From the NCBI RefSeq assembly GCF_039830095.1, contig NZ_CP142435.1, forward strand, positions 248,001 to 312,000: a stretch of DNA of 64,000 nucleotides, in the 5' to 3' direction. Shown in pieces: positions 8,960 to 19,219 of the stretch; position 1 is the first letter of the stretch, and the number at the start of each line of letters is the position of its first letter. The position numbers were made by a program, and so were the translations under genes. The notes beneath the pieces are model-generated. The model was not told where the DNA came from. It did not search any database and was given only the letters and a program-made list of their open reading frames with translations. This DNA is from Dolosigranulum savutiense. Its GTDB lineage: Bacteria > Bacillota > Bacilli > Lactobacillales > Carnobacteriaceae_A.

Positions 8960-10336
8960 TCACCCTTCCTTAGGCAAGTATTTATCTAGCATTTCATCTT
9001 TAATTCGTTTCAGCTCTTCACGTGGCAAGATTTTCAGAAGATCCCAACCTAGCTCGATCGATTCATCAATCGAACGGTTTGTATAGCTTCCTTGGTTAAC
9101 ATACTCTTCTTCAAAACGATCGGTAAATGCCACATATTTTTTATCTGATTCAGATAACGCGGCTTCACCAAGAACGTTAGCTAACTCTTTAGCTTCTTTT
9201 CCTTGCGCATATGCTGCAAAGATTTGGTTCATGGTTGGTGCGTGATCTTCACGTGTTTTACCTTCCCCAATCCCTTCATCTTTTAGACGAGATAGTGATG
9301 GTAAAATGTCGATAGGCGGTTCAATTCCTTTGTTTTCCAACTCACGGGAGAGGATAATTTGCCCCTCTGTAATATATCCGGTCAAGTCAGGAATTGGGTG
9401 CGTAATATCTTCTTCCGGCATCGTTAAGATTGGAATTTGAGTAACTGATCCATTAATTCCTTCTAAACGTCCCGCACGTTCATACAGAGTTGCCAAGTTC
9501 GTGTATAAGTAACCTGGATAACCACGACGACCTGGTACCTCACGACGAGCAGCCGAAATTTCACGAAGCGCATTCGCATAGTTCGTCATGTCTGTTGTAA
9601 TAATTAAGACGTGCATATCTTTTTCGAAGGCTAGATACTCCGCCGCAGTTAAGGCCATACGCGGAGTCGCAATCCGTTCAATCGCTGGGTCATCTGCCAA
9701 GTTAATGAAGACAACAGAACGATCAATCGCACCCGTTTCCTTGAAGTCATTCATGAAGAATTCAGCCTCTTCGTGCGTAATACCAACTGCTGCGAAGACA
9801 ACGGCAAACTCTTCATCGGTTCCAACAACTTGTGCCTGTCGCGCAATTTGAGCTGCCAGCTCTTCGTGAGGCAGACCACTTGCAGAGAACACAGGTAACT
9901 TCTGACCACGAACCAATGTATTTAAGTGGTCAATTGTTGATACCCCAGTTTGGATAAACTCATCTGGATACATACGAGCAACAGGGTTAATAGCTTTCCC
10001 ATTAATATCCAATGTTTTTTCGGGGATTAAGTCTGGTCCTCCATCATTCACACGACCCATTCCATCGAATGTACGTCCGATCATATCTTCAGATACATCT
10101 AGTGATAATGGGCGACCTAAGAAACGAACCTTAGTGTCAGGCAGGTTAATTCCTTCTGATCCTTCAAAAATTTGAACAATCGCTTTATCGCCTTCGATTT
10201 CTAAGACCTGACCTTGGCGACGTTCACCGTTTTGTAATTCAATCTCAACTAGCTCATCGAACTTAACACCTTCAACACCCTCAACGGTCATTAGCGGTCC
10301 GACAACCTCTGATACTGTTTTATACTCTTTAAGCAT
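8960..10336 (-). CDS. ntpB: V-type ATPase subunit B (non-catalytic)
   Basis: About 458 residues. Subunit B alternates with A in the hexameric head and holds the non-catalytic nucleotide site. It has the family beta-barrel start ([20 protein letters not shown]) and the [12 protein letters not shown] segment in place of a Walker A loop, as expected for B. The start is ATG at 10336, with AAGGTGG upstream; an in-frame codon eight residues earlier is less likely because the chosen start matches the family N-terminus. It overlaps the ntpA stop by eight bases, coupling A and B translation. Confidence 0.96.
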   Translation of the reverse strand: MLKEYKTVSEVVGPLMTVEGVEGVKFDELVEIELQNGERRQGQVLEIEGDKAIVQIFEGSEGINLPDTKVRFLGRPLSLDVSEDMIGRTFDGMGRVNDGGPDLIPEKTLDINGKAINPVARMYPDEFIQTGVSTIDHLNTLVRGQKLPVFSASGLPHEELAAQIARQAQVVGTDEEFAVVFAAVGITHEEAEFFMNDFKETGAIDRSVVFINLADDPAIERIATPRMALTAAEYLAFEKDMHVLIITTDMTNYANALREISAARREVPGRRGYPGYLYTNLATLYERAGRLEGINGSVTQIPILTMPEEDITHPIPDLTGYITEGQIILSRELENKGIEPPIDILPSLSRLKDEGIGEGKTREDHAPTMNQIFAAYAQGKEAKELANVLGEAALSESDKKYVAFTDRFEEEYVNQGSYTNRSIDESIELGWDLLKILPREELKRIKDEMLDKYLPKEG

Positions 10337-12119
10337 CCGATCCACCACCTTTTTGGACAATTTCTTTCATAACGTCTTCGATAGAATTCTCAATTTCAAG
10401 GAATCTATCAAATTCATCTTCAGAAATGTATTTCATTCGTCCGATTCGCTCACGCAACTGAACCGTTCCTTTTGAAATTTCATCGTAGTAAGAGCCTAAT
10501 TCAAGTGCTTTACGCGCTTCATCTTCAAACGTTAAAATAATTTCCATCATTTTAATTTGTTTTTTAAGTGGTGTGTACGTATCCACGTCATCATAGGCAT
10601 TCTGTTGTAAGAAGTCTTCTCGCAACATAGCAGCGACAGTCATCGTCACACGGTCAGCTTCTGAGAGCGATTCTACACCAACTAATTGAACAATTTCTTT
10701 CAACTCAGACTCTTTCTGTAAAGTAACACGCGCTCGAGAGACCAACTCTGGCCACTTAACGTCGTGATCTTTGCCAATATATTTATTCACACGACCAGAA
10801 TAGAGTGAGTAAGAATCCAACCAGTTAATTGCTGGGAAGTGTCGACGTTGAGATAACCCACTATCTAGTGCCCAGAATACTTTTGCCACACGCAAGGTAT
10901 TTTGCGTGACTGGCTCAGAAGTATCCCCACCTGGAGGCGAAACAGCTCCAATCGCCGTGATACTTCCGACACGCTCACCATTATTACCAAGCGGGTGTAC
11001 CATCCCTGCACGTTCATAGTATTCTGCAATACGCGAACCTAGGTAAGCAGGATATCCTTCATCCCCTGGCATCTCTTCTAGACGACCTGACATTTCACGC
11101 AATGCTTCTGCCCAACGTGAGGTTGAGTCCGCCATAACCGCAACAGAATAACCCATATCACGGTAATATTCTGCAATGGTAATTCCTGTATAAATAGACG
11201 CTTCACGTGCGGCAACCGGCATATTAGATGTGTTAGCAATCAAAATCGTACGTTCCATGATTGACTCACCAGTATTCGGGTCAATCAATTTTGGAAACTC
11301 ATTAATTACCTCTGTCATCTCATTACCACGTTCACCACAACCAATATAGACAACTAAGTCTACGTCAGCCCATTTTGCAATCTGGTGTTGGACGACGGTT
11401 TTTCCGGCTCCGAATGGTCCAGGTACTGTTGCCGCTCCCCCTTTAGCAACTGGGAACAGTGTATCAATAACACGTTGTCCCGTGACTAAAGGTTCTTCCG
11501 GGCTAATCTTTTCTTGAACTGGGCGCCCTTGACGTACTGGCCATTTTTGAATCATATTGAAATCTTTTTCGCCAGATGCTGTCTCTAAGGTATAAATGGT
11601 CTCTTCAATCGTGAAGTCACCTGATTTAATGTCGGTCACTTTTCCACTGACACCCACTGGCACCATAATACGGTGTTCAATAACTTTTGATTCTTGAACC
11701 ACACCGACAACATCACCAGTCGTAACTTCATCTCCAACGTTAACTTTTGGTTCGAAGGTCCATTTATCATTTCGATCAAGTGGATCAACCTCTACACCAC
11801 GTTCTAAGAAGTTACTATCTGTTTTGTCCATAAAGTCTTGTAGCGGACGTTGAATCCCATCGAACATGCGTGAAATCATACCCGGTGCTAATTCAACGGA
11901 TAGAGGTTCTCCGGTAATTTCAACTTCTTCCCCGGGTCCAACCATTGATGTTTCTTCGTAAACCTGGATAGAAGCAACATCATTACGCATTTCAATTACT
12001 TCGCCAATTAATCCTAATTTACCAACACGGCAAATATCTTGAATATTGGCATCACTCATACCTTTAGCCGTAACCAAAGGACCTGATACACTTACAATTT
12101 CTCCTTTATTCAAACTCAA
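10329..12119 (-). CDS. ntpA: V-type ATPase catalytic subunit A
   Basis: A 596-residue catalytic A subunit that hydrolyses ATP in the soluble V1 sector. The P-loop GPFGAGKT is at 234-241, followed by the [10 protein letters not shown] motif with the catalytic Glu (near 262) and the large non-homologous insert (about 115-200) that separates V-type A from F-type beta. The start is TTG at 12119 preceded by AGGAGGGTGAT. It lies 14 bases after the subunit F gene. Length is typical (about 590). Confidence 0.97.
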   Translation of the reverse strand: MSLNKGEIVSVSGPLVTAKGMSDANIQDICRVGKLGLIGEVIEMRNDVASIQVYEETSMVGPGEEVEITGEPLSVELAPGMISRMFDGIQRPLQDFMDKTDSNFLERGVEVDPLDRNDKWTFEPKVNVGDEVTTGDVVGVVQESKVIEHRIMVPVGVSGKVTDIKSGDFTIEETIYTLETASGEKDFNMIQKWPVRQGRPVQEKISPEEPLVTGQRVIDTLFPVAKGGAATVPGPFGAGKTVVQHQIAKWADVDLVVYIGCGERGNEMTEVINEFPKLIDPNTGESIMERTILIANTSNMPVAAREASIYTGITIAEYYRDMGYSVAVMADSTSRWAEALREMSGRLEEMPGDEGYPAYLGSRIAEYYERAGMVHPLGNNGERVGSITAIGAVSPPGGDTSEPVTQNTLRVAKVFWALDSGLSQRRHFPAINWLDSYSLYSGRVNKYIGKDHDVKWPELVSRARVTLQKESELKEIVQLVGVESLSEADRVTMTVAAMLREDFLQQNAYDDVDTYTPLKKQIKMMEIILTFEDEARKALELGSYYDEISKGTVQLRERIGRMKYISEDEFDRFLEIENSIEDVMKEIVQKGGGSDA

Positions 12120-12133
12120 GTTACATCACCCTC

Positions 12134-12445
12134 CTATAAGATATTTTGACCGACAGCTTTTTCTACATTATCTTGAACGCGTTTTTTACCTATGCCGCGT
12201 GATCCATCATAATTAGGAATCAAAATAACAGCTGGCGTCATCTTCGCATCATAGCGCTCGATCGTCTCAGGAATTTCTTCAGCAAATTTTTCGGTTAAAT
12301 AAATAATACCGAAGTTATCCTCTGCCATCGCATCAATTACCTGTCGGGCTTCGCTACCAGTTTGTACAATTCTCGTATCAAACCCCAACATTTTAAAACC
12401 TAGGATGGAATCTTTATCGCCAACAACTCCAATTTTACTGGCCAT
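12134..12445 (-). CDS. ntpG: V-type ATPase subunit F (NtpG)
   Basis: A 103-residue subunit F, a small alpha/beta (CheY-like) protein that binds the D shaft in the central stalk. The start KIGVVGDKDSILGFKMLGF is diagnostic. It overlaps the end of ntpC by 11 bases and precedes ntpA by 14. In E. hirae nomenclature the gene in this position is ntpG; other systems call it atpF or ntpF. Confidence 0.92.
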   Translation of the reverse strand: MASKIGVVGDKDSILGFKMLGFDTRIVQTGSEARQVIDAMAEDNFGIIYLTEKFAEEIPETIERYDAKMTPAVILIPNYDGSRGIGKKRVQDNVEKAVGQNIL

Positions 12446-13433
12446 AACTCAATCGCATCCTTTCTCTAATTAATTCTGTATCAATATTGTTTTCTTTTCC
12501 AGATAAAATCAATCGCAAGTTCATTACTTCCGTCTCCTTCGCATATAAGAATGCTAATACCGGAAGTGGTCCAAATGTCATTAACCGTGCTTTTTTCATT
12601 TCGGTCATATAAGCATTATCGAAGGCACGATCAAGCACAACGGATACATGCTCATCTTCCAGATCTAATGCTTCAACGATAGCTTTATATCGACTTCTTT
12701 TAATAAAATCAATCAAGCCATCAATACCACTGTCAGCCTGGCGGATTAAGTCTTCTTTGTTGAAAGATCCCGCATCTGACAAAATGGTTGAGAGGAAATT
12801 GCGTCCTCTATTTTGTCTCTTAGCTCTGATAAGTGTAGAGATATTGTAAAAATCGATTTTTTTCGTCACAAGTTCTACAATTTCTTGTTCACCTGTCTGT
12901 TCAGCTAACTGCTTCAAGTGATTGAAGTAACAACGATCTAGCAAGATATCAATGGACTGCGGATTGTCATATTCATCTAACTCTCGACGCATCTCAACAA
13001 TGCTGTCCAAATACATCTGAGGTAAAGCGGTAGATTTCCCCGTTTTAACTGCTTTGCGCAACTCACTAATGTCGTAGCGACCAATTGGAATATAAAGATG
13101 ACTGAGATCATCATCCAAATAGTCTTCCTTGAACAACACTTTCAAGTTATGGTATGCATAGCGCAATGCCATAACTTCAATCACATCAGCATCTGGAGCA
13201 GCTTCAAAGGCTGTTTTGAAAGCTTCTTCTAATTCCTTCATAAACATCTCATCGTAATTTTTGGATGCTTGAATCTCATCCACATCATTACGATAAGTCG
13301 TCTCGCGCAAGACACTCATAGCATCGGTGTATGAATCAGCACCGATCATCCGCTCTAAATGATTCTTAGAAAGGAGATTATTTTCTTTTGACCGAATAGT
13401 TGTATTCAGTGGTCCATAAATTGTATCGTTCAA
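12435..13433 (-). CDS. ntpC: V-type ATPase subunit C (central-stalk d subunit)
   Basis: A 332-residue V-ATPase subunit C/d, a funnel-shaped helical protein that couples the rotor shaft to the membrane K ring. The sequence is helical with repeated conserved blocks, for example DIIYLALRYA-like VMALRYAYHNLKVLFK in the first half and KKIDFYNISTLIRAKR in the middle. The start is a TTG at 13433 with GGAGGAGAT upstream. It lies 18 bases after ntpE and overlaps ntpG. Length fits the family. Confidence 0.92.
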   Translation of the reverse strand: MNDTIYGPLNTTIRSKENNLLSKNHLERMIGADSYTDAMSVLRETTYRNDVDEIQASKNYDEMFMKELEEAFKTAFEAAPDADVIEVMALRYAYHNLKVLFKEDYLDDDLSHLYIPIGRYDISELRKAVKTGKSTALPQMYLDSIVEMRRELDEYDNPQSIDILLDRCYFNHLKQLAEQTGEQEIVELVTKKIDFYNISTLIRAKRQNRGRNFLSTILSDAGSFNKEDLIRQADSGIDGLIDFIKRSRYKAIVEALDLEDEHVSVVLDRAFDNAYMTEMKKARLMTFGPLPVLAFLYAKETEVMNLRLILSGKENNIDTELIRERMRLSYGQ

Positions 13434-13451
13434 ACCTATCTCCTCCTTTAA

Positions 13452-14030
13452 TTAAAATAACTTCTGGTTAATTTCAGCAATATACTGACTACGATGAGCT
13501 TCCAATAGTTCACTGAATAAGAAATTGTACTCAATTCCTTTTTGCTCTAAGACAAATCCAGCCTCATTAGCAATTGTTTCATCGGACACAGTCAATTCCA
13601 AACCAGAGACTGCTTGTTGATCAACCCAATCACTGGTCAACGCATTCTGACTATGTTCACCTAGCGTCAACGTCATCTGGCCTGCTCCTTCAAACTGTGG
13701 CAATGTCTGTTCAGCAAACTGCTTAACAACATCATCACTCGTCTCATTCATTTTCGTTTGTGCCTCATCTAAGATGCGTTTAATGTAGTCTTGTTTGAGA
13801 CTAAGAATCTCATTACGCTCTTCAATTTTAATGGAATTACGCTGAATTTCTTTTTCTCTTTCAATTTTTTCTTGCGCTGCTTTTTTGTCGGCTTCGAATT
13901 GCTCAGATGCCTCTTTTTCAAAAGCAGCAACCTCATCAGCCACTTCTCGTTCAGCTTGATCAATTTCTTCCTGCAAGCTGGCTTTTTTCTCTTCTAATAC
14001 TTTTGATGTTAAGTTATTTAAATCAGTCAC
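13452..14030 (-). CDS. ntpE: V-type ATPase subunit E (peripheral stalk)
   Basis: A 192-residue subunit E. Residues about 15-85 are a highly charged coiled coil rich in Glu, Lys and Gln; the C-terminal half is the globular domain that caps A/B. With the small coiled-coil protein encoded at 16507-16833 it would make the peripheral stalk. The start is GTG at 14030 with GGAGGGTTATA upstream. Position between K and C genes matches the E. hirae order. Confidence 0.9.
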   Translation of the reverse strand: MTDLNNLTSKVLEEKKASLQEEIDQAEREVADEVAAFEKEASEQFEADKKAAQEKIEREKEIQRNSIKIEERNEILSLKQDYIKRILDEAQTKMNETSDDVVKQFAEQTLPQFEGAGQMTLTLGEHSQNALTSDWVDQQAVSGLELTVSDETIANEAGFVLEQKGIEYNFLFSELLEAHRSQYIAEINQKLF

Positions 14031-14066
14031 TATAACCCTCCTTTGTGATTATATATGGTCTAATTT

Positions 14067-14573
<507 letters not shown>

Positions 14574-16520
14574 TTATTGTTTTAACCAAATATGTTTTTC
14601 GAGTGTTTTAAGCGGCTTAAACGGTCGTCCGCCACCTTCATAGAACTTACCGAACATCTCTACGTAGTGCAACCTCAAGGAGTGTACATAAGCACCCAAG
14701 AATGCAATAAAGATGTTCAAGAAATGTAAGGCAATGAATAATAAAATGCCCAATGTAAAGCGGAAGACTGGTGGCAGGTAACTAATAAGCAAGTTAAATG
14801 CCATACCGATATTTGCACTGGCCACACCTAAAGCCATAATTCGTGAATAACTGACAATATCTCCGGTAATACTTGAGACATCTGTTAATGAGAATAATCC
14901 CATACCCAATCCACCAAAAATGCTAGATTGATTAATCATAGATGCGATAATAATCCCCACTGCATTAACTGCAATTAAACCAATACCAATTGTTTCAACA
15001 ACTGGTGGGACATCTAGGGTAATACCTGCTGCATATACCATCGCTCCAATGATGATAAGCGACCATGCATGATCATTAATGTATGCTTCTAAGTGGTTGC
15101 CATTCTTATGTTTCAAATACGCTCCAAGTTGGAACCCTAAAATAACATGCAACACACCGAGCACAATAGAGATGACAAGCAATGGAATAATATCATCTTG
15201 CAATGATAACAACCGGAAAGGTAAATCCATTCCAAAGAAACTACCGAATATCAACCCGAAAATAATGGTTGATACAGAATTATACATAAAGAATCTTAAA
15301 TTCTGTTCAGCAGCTCTTCCTAATTCGAAGAACTTCAATCCAACGAATGTTCCTAAGAACAACACAATCCCATATCCAGCATCGGCACTCATCATACCAA
15401 AGAAGATAAAGAAGAATGGCGCAATCCAAGCTGTCGGATCAAGCTCACCATATTTAGGAAAACTGAACATTTCTACCAATAATGCGAATGGTTTTAATAA
15501 TGCATTATGGTTAAGTTTTGTCGGAGTTTTCTCATAATCTTCTTCCTTAATTTCTTCCGTTAAGATGGCAATATCTCCATCCAGACTAGTTGTTAATGTC
15601 GATGTGATTTCATCGATATCCTCAACATCAGCCCATCCACTAATCATCACAAGTTGATGACTATTCACCAGTAATTCTTTCACTTTTTCGCGCTCAGATA
15701 AGTTATAATAATACTCTTCTGCTAATTCAAGTTGGGTTTGTTGCGCCTTGAATCCTTTCAGTTGATTGATAACGTCTTTCTTTTGCGCGATTAATTCTTT
15801 ACGTTTAGCTAAGTTCTTCTCGAGCTCTTGAGCTGGTAAGTCTTCATACTCATAACTTAATGCTTGAAAACCATTTTGCGCTAAAATGGACGTTACTTCT
15901 TGCGAATTACGCTGAGGGTAGACAACGTAGAATCCCGTTGTATCCGAATTGCGATAAATCTCTTCATAAAATACCTGCTTATAATCAGCCAGTACTTCTT
16001 TAAATTGATCAATATACTCGACATTGATCGAGCCAATCTTTACATCCATTAACTGGAAGTCATTTAACTCACTTGGTAAGTAGTCTAAGTTCTTCCAGCG
16101 TCGAAGAAAATTCTCTTCTTCACGCAAGTGGCGCTTTTTCTCATCAATTTTATTTAATGATTCTTCTTTCTCATTAATCATTTGTAAAATTTCTGATACC
16201 TGTTCTTCGTTGACAGCTTCATCTAACTCAGCCATCGTATATGTCTGACGCTTCTGACGCAACCCTTCGATTAGTCCTGGTGAAGGTGTATATTGATCAG
16301 TGAATTTCAGTGCATAGCGTAAATCATTCAAGTAATTATCCACTTCAGCAACAGAATCTTTACTCGATTCAACCGATAAGCCTTCTAACAACTCATCTTC
16401 CAACAAGTCTGGCAAGGGTGCCACTTCAATGTTTTGCATTTTTTGAACTGACTTCAGCGCCAGATCTTTATCGCGTTGCCGTGCTATAAGTGTTAATTTT
16501 TTTAGCTTAGCTATTGCCAT
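14574..16520 (-). CDS. ntpI: V-type ATPase subunit I (a subunit, ion-channel stator)
   Basis: A 648-residue subunit I. The first ~340 residues are a cytosolic, coiled-coil-rich domain that holds the peripheral stalks; the rest has about eight membrane segments, including the YGxVLFLGTFVG and ALGVASANIGMAFNLLISY regions. The C-terminal HSLRLHYVEMFGKFYEGGG block contains the conserved Arg thought to release ions from the K ring. It overlaps the preceding small gene by 14 bases. Length is normal. Confidence 0.95.
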   Translation of the reverse strand: MAIAKLKKLTLIARQRDKDLALKSVQKMQNIEVAPLPDLLEDELLEGLSVESSKDSVAEVDNYLNDLRYALKFTDQYTPSPGLIEGLRQKRQTYTMAELDEAVNEEQVSEILQMINEKEESLNKIDEKKRHLREEENFLRRWKNLDYLPSELNDFQLMDVKIGSINVEYIDQFKEVLADYKQVFYEEIYRNSDTTGFYVVYPQRNSQEVTSILAQNGFQALSYEYEDLPAQELEKNLAKRKELIAQKKDVINQLKGFKAQQTQLELAEEYYYNLSEREKVKELLVNSHQLVMISGWADVEDIDEITSTLTTSLDGDIAILTEEIKEEDYEKTPTKLNHNALLKPFALLVEMFSFPKYGELDPTAWIAPFFFIFFGMMSADAGYGIVLFLGTFVGLKFFELGRAAEQNLRFFMYNSVSTIIFGLIFGSFFGMDLPFRLLSLQDDIIPLLVISIVLGVLHVILGFQLGAYLKHKNGNHLEAYINDHAWSLIIIGAMVYAAGITLDVPPVVETIGIGLIAVNAVGIIIASMINQSSIFGGLGMGLFSLTDVSSITGDIVSYSRIMALGVASANIGMAFNLLISYLPPVFRFTLGILLFIALHFLNIFIAFLGAYVHSLRLHYVEMFGKFYEGGGRPFKPLKTLEKHIWLKQ

Positions 16521-16833
16521 ATGTCTCTAACACCTCCTTAGCTAACCACTCTGATAATGCTTCTCGTTGTTGCTCGAAATTTTGATCAAAACGCTCACGT
16601 TCAGCTTTGATGTGTTCTTTTGATGCTTGTTTTTTCTCTTTCAGAAAAGCATCCATTTCCTCTTTGCGCTCTTGTTTGAACGCTTCGAGTTGTTGGTGAT
16701 AGTCTTCTTTAATCGCTTCAATCTTGTCTTTCTTCTCGGAATGAATGCGATCTTTTTTCTCTTTTGTTTCTTGCACCAATTGATTAGCACGCTCTTCCAC
16801 ATCTTTAATATGTTTAATCACATCTTGACTCAA
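16507..16833 (-). CDS. ntpF: V-type ATPase small peripheral-stalk subunit (NtpF/subunit H-like)
   Basis: A 108-residue, highly charged coiled-coil protein (Lys/Glu/Gln heptads over nearly the whole length), first gene of the ntp operon. This matches the position and character of E. hirae NtpF (subunit G/H family), which pairs with subunit E in the peripheral stalk. The start is a TTG at 16833 with AAAGGAGG seven bases before; an upstream in-frame ATG would place the ribosome binding site inside the protein. Sequence identity in such coils is weak, so the call leans on context. Confidence 0.85.
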   Translation of the reverse strand: MSQDVIKHIKDVEERANQLVQETKEKKDRIHSEKKDKIEAIKEDYHQQLEAFKQERKEEMDAFLKEKKQASKEHIKAERERFDQNFEQQREALSEWLAKEVLETYGNS

Positions 16834-16958
16834 AACTATTCCTCCTTTCAAAAAAGGGCACACCACAAACAAGACGCCCCTTCACCCAAAGAGGCCAAAT
16901 CTTGAAAGCAATACGCCCAACCGATTAATGTAATATTTAATTGTCGTGCACGTTTACT

Positions 16959-16986
16959 ATTATAGCATAACGGATTCAAAAAGCAA
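16959..16986 (-). promoter_or_regulatory. Sigma-A promoter of the ntp operon
   Basis: -35 TTGCTT (16981-16986) and -10 TATAAT (16959-16964), 16-base spacer. It leaves a leader of about 120 bases before the first ntp gene. That leader ends in CCTTT TTTG AAAGG, which could fold over the ribosome binding site. Confidence 0.75.
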
Positions 16987-17038
16987 TTATATACCATCAA
17001 CTCGCATCATATTTTTTTACATTTTTTTTAAAATTTAG

Positions 17039-17067
17039 TTGACATGCGAATATTTGTTCGGTATGAT
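17039..17067 (+). promoter_or_regulatory. Sigma-A promoter of the YolD-like gene
   Basis: -35 TTGACA (17039-17044), 17-base spacer, -10 TATGAT (17062-17067). The spacer holds a LexA-like box, so repressor and polymerase would compete. Confidence 0.85.
17047..17060 (+). promoter_or_regulatory. LexA (SOS) box 1, candidate
   Basis: CGAATATTTGTTCG is close to the Gram-positive LexA consensus CGAAC-N4-GTTCG (one mismatch) and to the box upstream of recA in this window (CGAACATTTGTTCA). It lies between -35 and -10. Confidence 0.7.
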
Positions 17068-17074
17068 AATTACA

Positions 17075-17088
17075 CAAACAAATGTTCG
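17075..17088 (+). promoter_or_regulatory. LexA (SOS) box 2, candidate
   Basis: CAAACAAATGTTCG fits CGAAC-N4-GTTCG with one mismatch and matches 12 of 14 bases of the reverse complement of the recA box (TGAACAAATGTTCG). It is centred 28 bases downstream of box 1, near the expected transcription start. Confidence 0.65.
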
Positions 17089-17102
17089 GGAGTGAAAAAA
17101 TA

Positions 17103-17489
17103 ATGCAATTACCTATTGAAATAAGTCACCCAACCACACATACCCCCTTGAAAAAACTAGGACAAATTAGTCTTGCCCCCCTTTTCATGTTGTGGCACGG
17201 CATAAAAGAGGCAATCAAGAGCCCTTATGAATTTGAACATTTTTATGTTCACCCTCAAATGCCACGCCAACAAATTTCTCATTGCGTAAAAAAAGCAATT
17301 ACGCTTAACCAACCCGTTATCATCCAGGTCAACGAACTAGATGATGTCGTCAGCGAAATTATTGGGTATCCCTATATTTCACTTGACTCATCGCATCTGA
17401 TATTAAAAAGTTTTAAACAGGATACATCTTATGTGATTAAAGGGCCTTCTATCCGCCACATTCGGCAACTTTATCATGACGCCATCTAA
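17103..17489 (+). CDS. YolD-like SOS-controlled protein (candidate)
   Basis: A 128-residue protein, the only plus-strand gene between the ntp and opuC operons. The C-terminal half resembles the YolD-like family: a helix ending AITLNQPVIIQV, then the pattern IxGYPxISLD, hydrophobic strand, and VIKGPSIRHI. YolD proteins are usually neighbours or regulators of Y-family polymerases under LexA control; no polymerase gene is nearby. The ATG at 17103 follows GGGAGTG at good spacing; a codon seven residues earlier overlaps LexA box 2. Promoter and two LexA-like boxes lie directly upstream. No signal peptide or membrane segment. Family assignment rests on pattern only, so it could be an unrelated protein. 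Confidence 0.6.
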   Translation: MQLPIEISHPTTHTPLKKLGQISLAPLFMLWHGIKEAIKSPYEFEHFYVHPQMPRQQISHCVKKAITLNQPVIIQVNELDDVVSEIIGYPYISLDSSHLILKSFKQDTSYVIKGPSIRHIRQLYHDAI

Positions 17490-17496
17490 ATATTAC

Positions 17497-17544
17497 AAAA
17501 AGACGCACTGGCCTGCTTAAATCATTTCAGACCATACGTCTTTT
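17497..17544. terminator. Bidirectional terminator
   Basis: AAAAAGACG (17497-17505) pairs with CGTCTTTT (17537-17544), with a further short inner helix (TGG/CCA). A-rich and T-rich flanks serve both the convergent plus-strand gene and opuCD. Confidence 0.75.
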
Positions 17545-17550
17545 GTTTGC

Positions 17551-18249
17551 TTATTTAGATGTTCTCGTTGAAGGATCCAGGCGTTTTTCTAAGAAACCAA
17601 GCCCTGCATCCAAAATAATTGCCATCAATGCAGTCGGAATGGCTCCTGCTAAAATAATGGGCCCACCATCTGTTGCATTAACACCACGTTGAATTAAGTC
17701 GCCCAGTCCACCTGCGCCAATAAAGGTTCCAATGGCGGTCACACCAATCGCTAGCACTAACGCATTACGAATGCCCGCCATAATCACACTAGAAGCCAAG
17801 GGTAATTCGACTTTAAAGGTTAACTGCAAATTAGTCATACCCATACCACGTGCCGCATCAATCAAGGTACGATCAACATTGCGCACACCAGCATATGTAT
17901 TTTTAATAATCGGCAATAGCGAATATAAAAATACCGTTAAAATAACTGTATTGGCCCCTAACCCGAAAGCTAACATTAACATGGAAATGGTGGCCAACGA
18001 AGGAACCGTCTGCATAATATTGGCCATACCAATTACCCAATTGGCCATTTTTTTATGTTTGGCAATATAGAACCCAACTGGAATCGCAATAATGGCTGCA
18101 AATAATACACCATAGACTGAAATTAAAAAATGTGTTAAAAATTGATCCCAGACGTAACGACCATTGAGCGATAGGTATTGCATTAAGCGCTCAAATCCAG
18201 TCATAGTTTCTGCTTGTTCCAATGAATTTAAAAATTCTTCTAGTTGCAT
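17551..18249 (-). CDS. opuCD: Osmoprotectant (glycine betaine/carnitine/choline) ABC transporter permease, OpuCD type
   Basis: A 232-residue inner-membrane permease with about six segments and the BPD permease fold; the EAA-like loop is DAARGMGMTNLQLTFKVELP. A longer N-terminal stretch (about 35 residues) precedes the first helix. Last gene of an ATPase-permease-lipoprotein-permease operon, the same order as Bacillus opuCABCD. Its ATG shares one base with the binding-protein stop codon (TAATG), so it is coupled. The operon ends in the bidirectional terminator at 17497. Substrate (betaine, carnitine, choline) cannot be told from sequence. Confidence 0.88.
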   Translation of the reverse strand: MQLEEFLNSLEQAETMTGFERLMQYLSLNGRYVWDQFLTHFLISVYGVLFAAIIAIPVGFYIAKHKKMANWVIGMANIMQTVPSLATISMLMLAFGLGANTVILTVFLYSLLPIIKNTYAGVRNVDRTLIDAARGMGMTNLQLTFKVELPLASSVIMAGIRNALVLAIGVTAIGTFIGAGGLGDLIQRGVNATDGGPIILAGAIPTALMAIILDAGLGFLEKRLDPSTRTSK

Positions 18250-19205
18250 TAGGATTGACCTCCTTTGCCTATCGGTTCTACATAAGGTGCTTTCTCTTCA
18301 AAATAATTATTTTCTTTTAAGAATTCTTCGGCCACTCGTGTCGGCTCAATCATTAAGTCATCAGCAATATAATTCATTCGTTGCATTAACTCAACATCGA
18401 TTGCTTCGTGCAGTTTCAATAAGATATTCTCTAATTCGGGATGCGTTTCGAGAATCTCATAGGTCGGCACCGGACTAGCATCATACGGCGGGAAGAAGTT
18501 CAAGTCATCTTCTAGCACCACCAAATCATAACTAGAAATTCGGCCATCTGTTGAATAACCTAAGACAATATCCATCTCTCCTGATTCCACCGCATCATAA
18601 ACTAAGCCAATTTGCATAGGATAGACCGTGCCAAATTCAAAGTCATATTCGGTAACAAAGCCCTCATAGCCATCACCTTTACGTGATAACCATGTCGTAT
18701 CAACACCCGCGACCAGTTCATCCGCATATTCCGCTACATCAGATATTTTCTCAAATCCGTATTCATCCGCAATCTCTTGAGTCACCATAAATGCATAGGT
18801 ATTAGCAAAGCCATAACTGGGCAGCCACTTCATATCAAATTCTTCCCGAAACCCTTCTCTAACGAGTTCCAGGGCTTTGTCCGGATCGCTCTCTGGTTCT
18901 CGACCCAGTTCACCCGTCAAAGCTGTCCCTGTATAGAACGCTCCTGCAATATTGGCATCACCTGACATGATTGCCTGATGCATCATCGGTGCTGAGCCCA
19001 TATTGGTAATCTGATCCACCTCAGTGTCGATATAATGTTCAATCATTTGGGCGACCACATGCGCCATAATTTGTGATTCAGTGGTTACTTGACTGACTAA
19101 CACGATTTGTTCGTCAGCCGATTCAGAACTTCCCAAGCCTGGCAGTGAACAAGCACTTAGTATCAATACCATAGATGCTAATAGGATATACTTGATTTTT
19201 TTCAT
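18249..19205 (-). CDS. opuCC: Osmoprotectant ABC transporter substrate-binding lipoprotein, OpuCC type
   Basis: A 318-residue lipoprotein: N-terminal Lys residues, a hydrophobic stretch and the lipobox LSAC (Cys near residue 19). The mature part has the OpuAC/QAT-type periplasmic-binding fold, with conserved blocks such as ITNMGSAPMMHQAIMSGDAN and IVLGYSTDGRI. It captures quaternary-ammonium osmolytes at the cell surface for the two flanking permeases. A 14-base gap separates it from opuCB. Whether the ligand is betaine, carnitine or choline is open. Confidence 0.9.
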   Translation of the reverse strand: MKKIKYILLASMVLILSACSLPGLGSSESADEQIVLVSQVTTESQIMAHVVAQMIEHYIDTEVDQITNMGSAPMMHQAIMSGDANIAGAFYTGTALTGELGREPESDPDKALELVREGFREEFDMKWLPSYGFANTYAFMVTQEIADEYGFEKISDVAEYADELVAGVDTTWLSRKGDGYEGFVTEYDFEFGTVYPMQIGLVYDAVESGEMDIVLGYSTDGRISSYDLVVLEDDLNFFPPYDASPVPTYEILETHPELENILLKLHEAIDVELMQRMNYIADDLMIEPTRVAEEFLKENNYFEEKAPYVEPIGKGGQS

Positions 19206-19219
19206 GAACAGTCTCCTCT

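Noticed and set aside
15079-15537. 152-codon plus-strand ORF opposite ntpI
   Set aside because: Antisense to conserved membrane-segment codons of ntpI, with composition typical of a shadow frame and no ribosome binding site that stands out.
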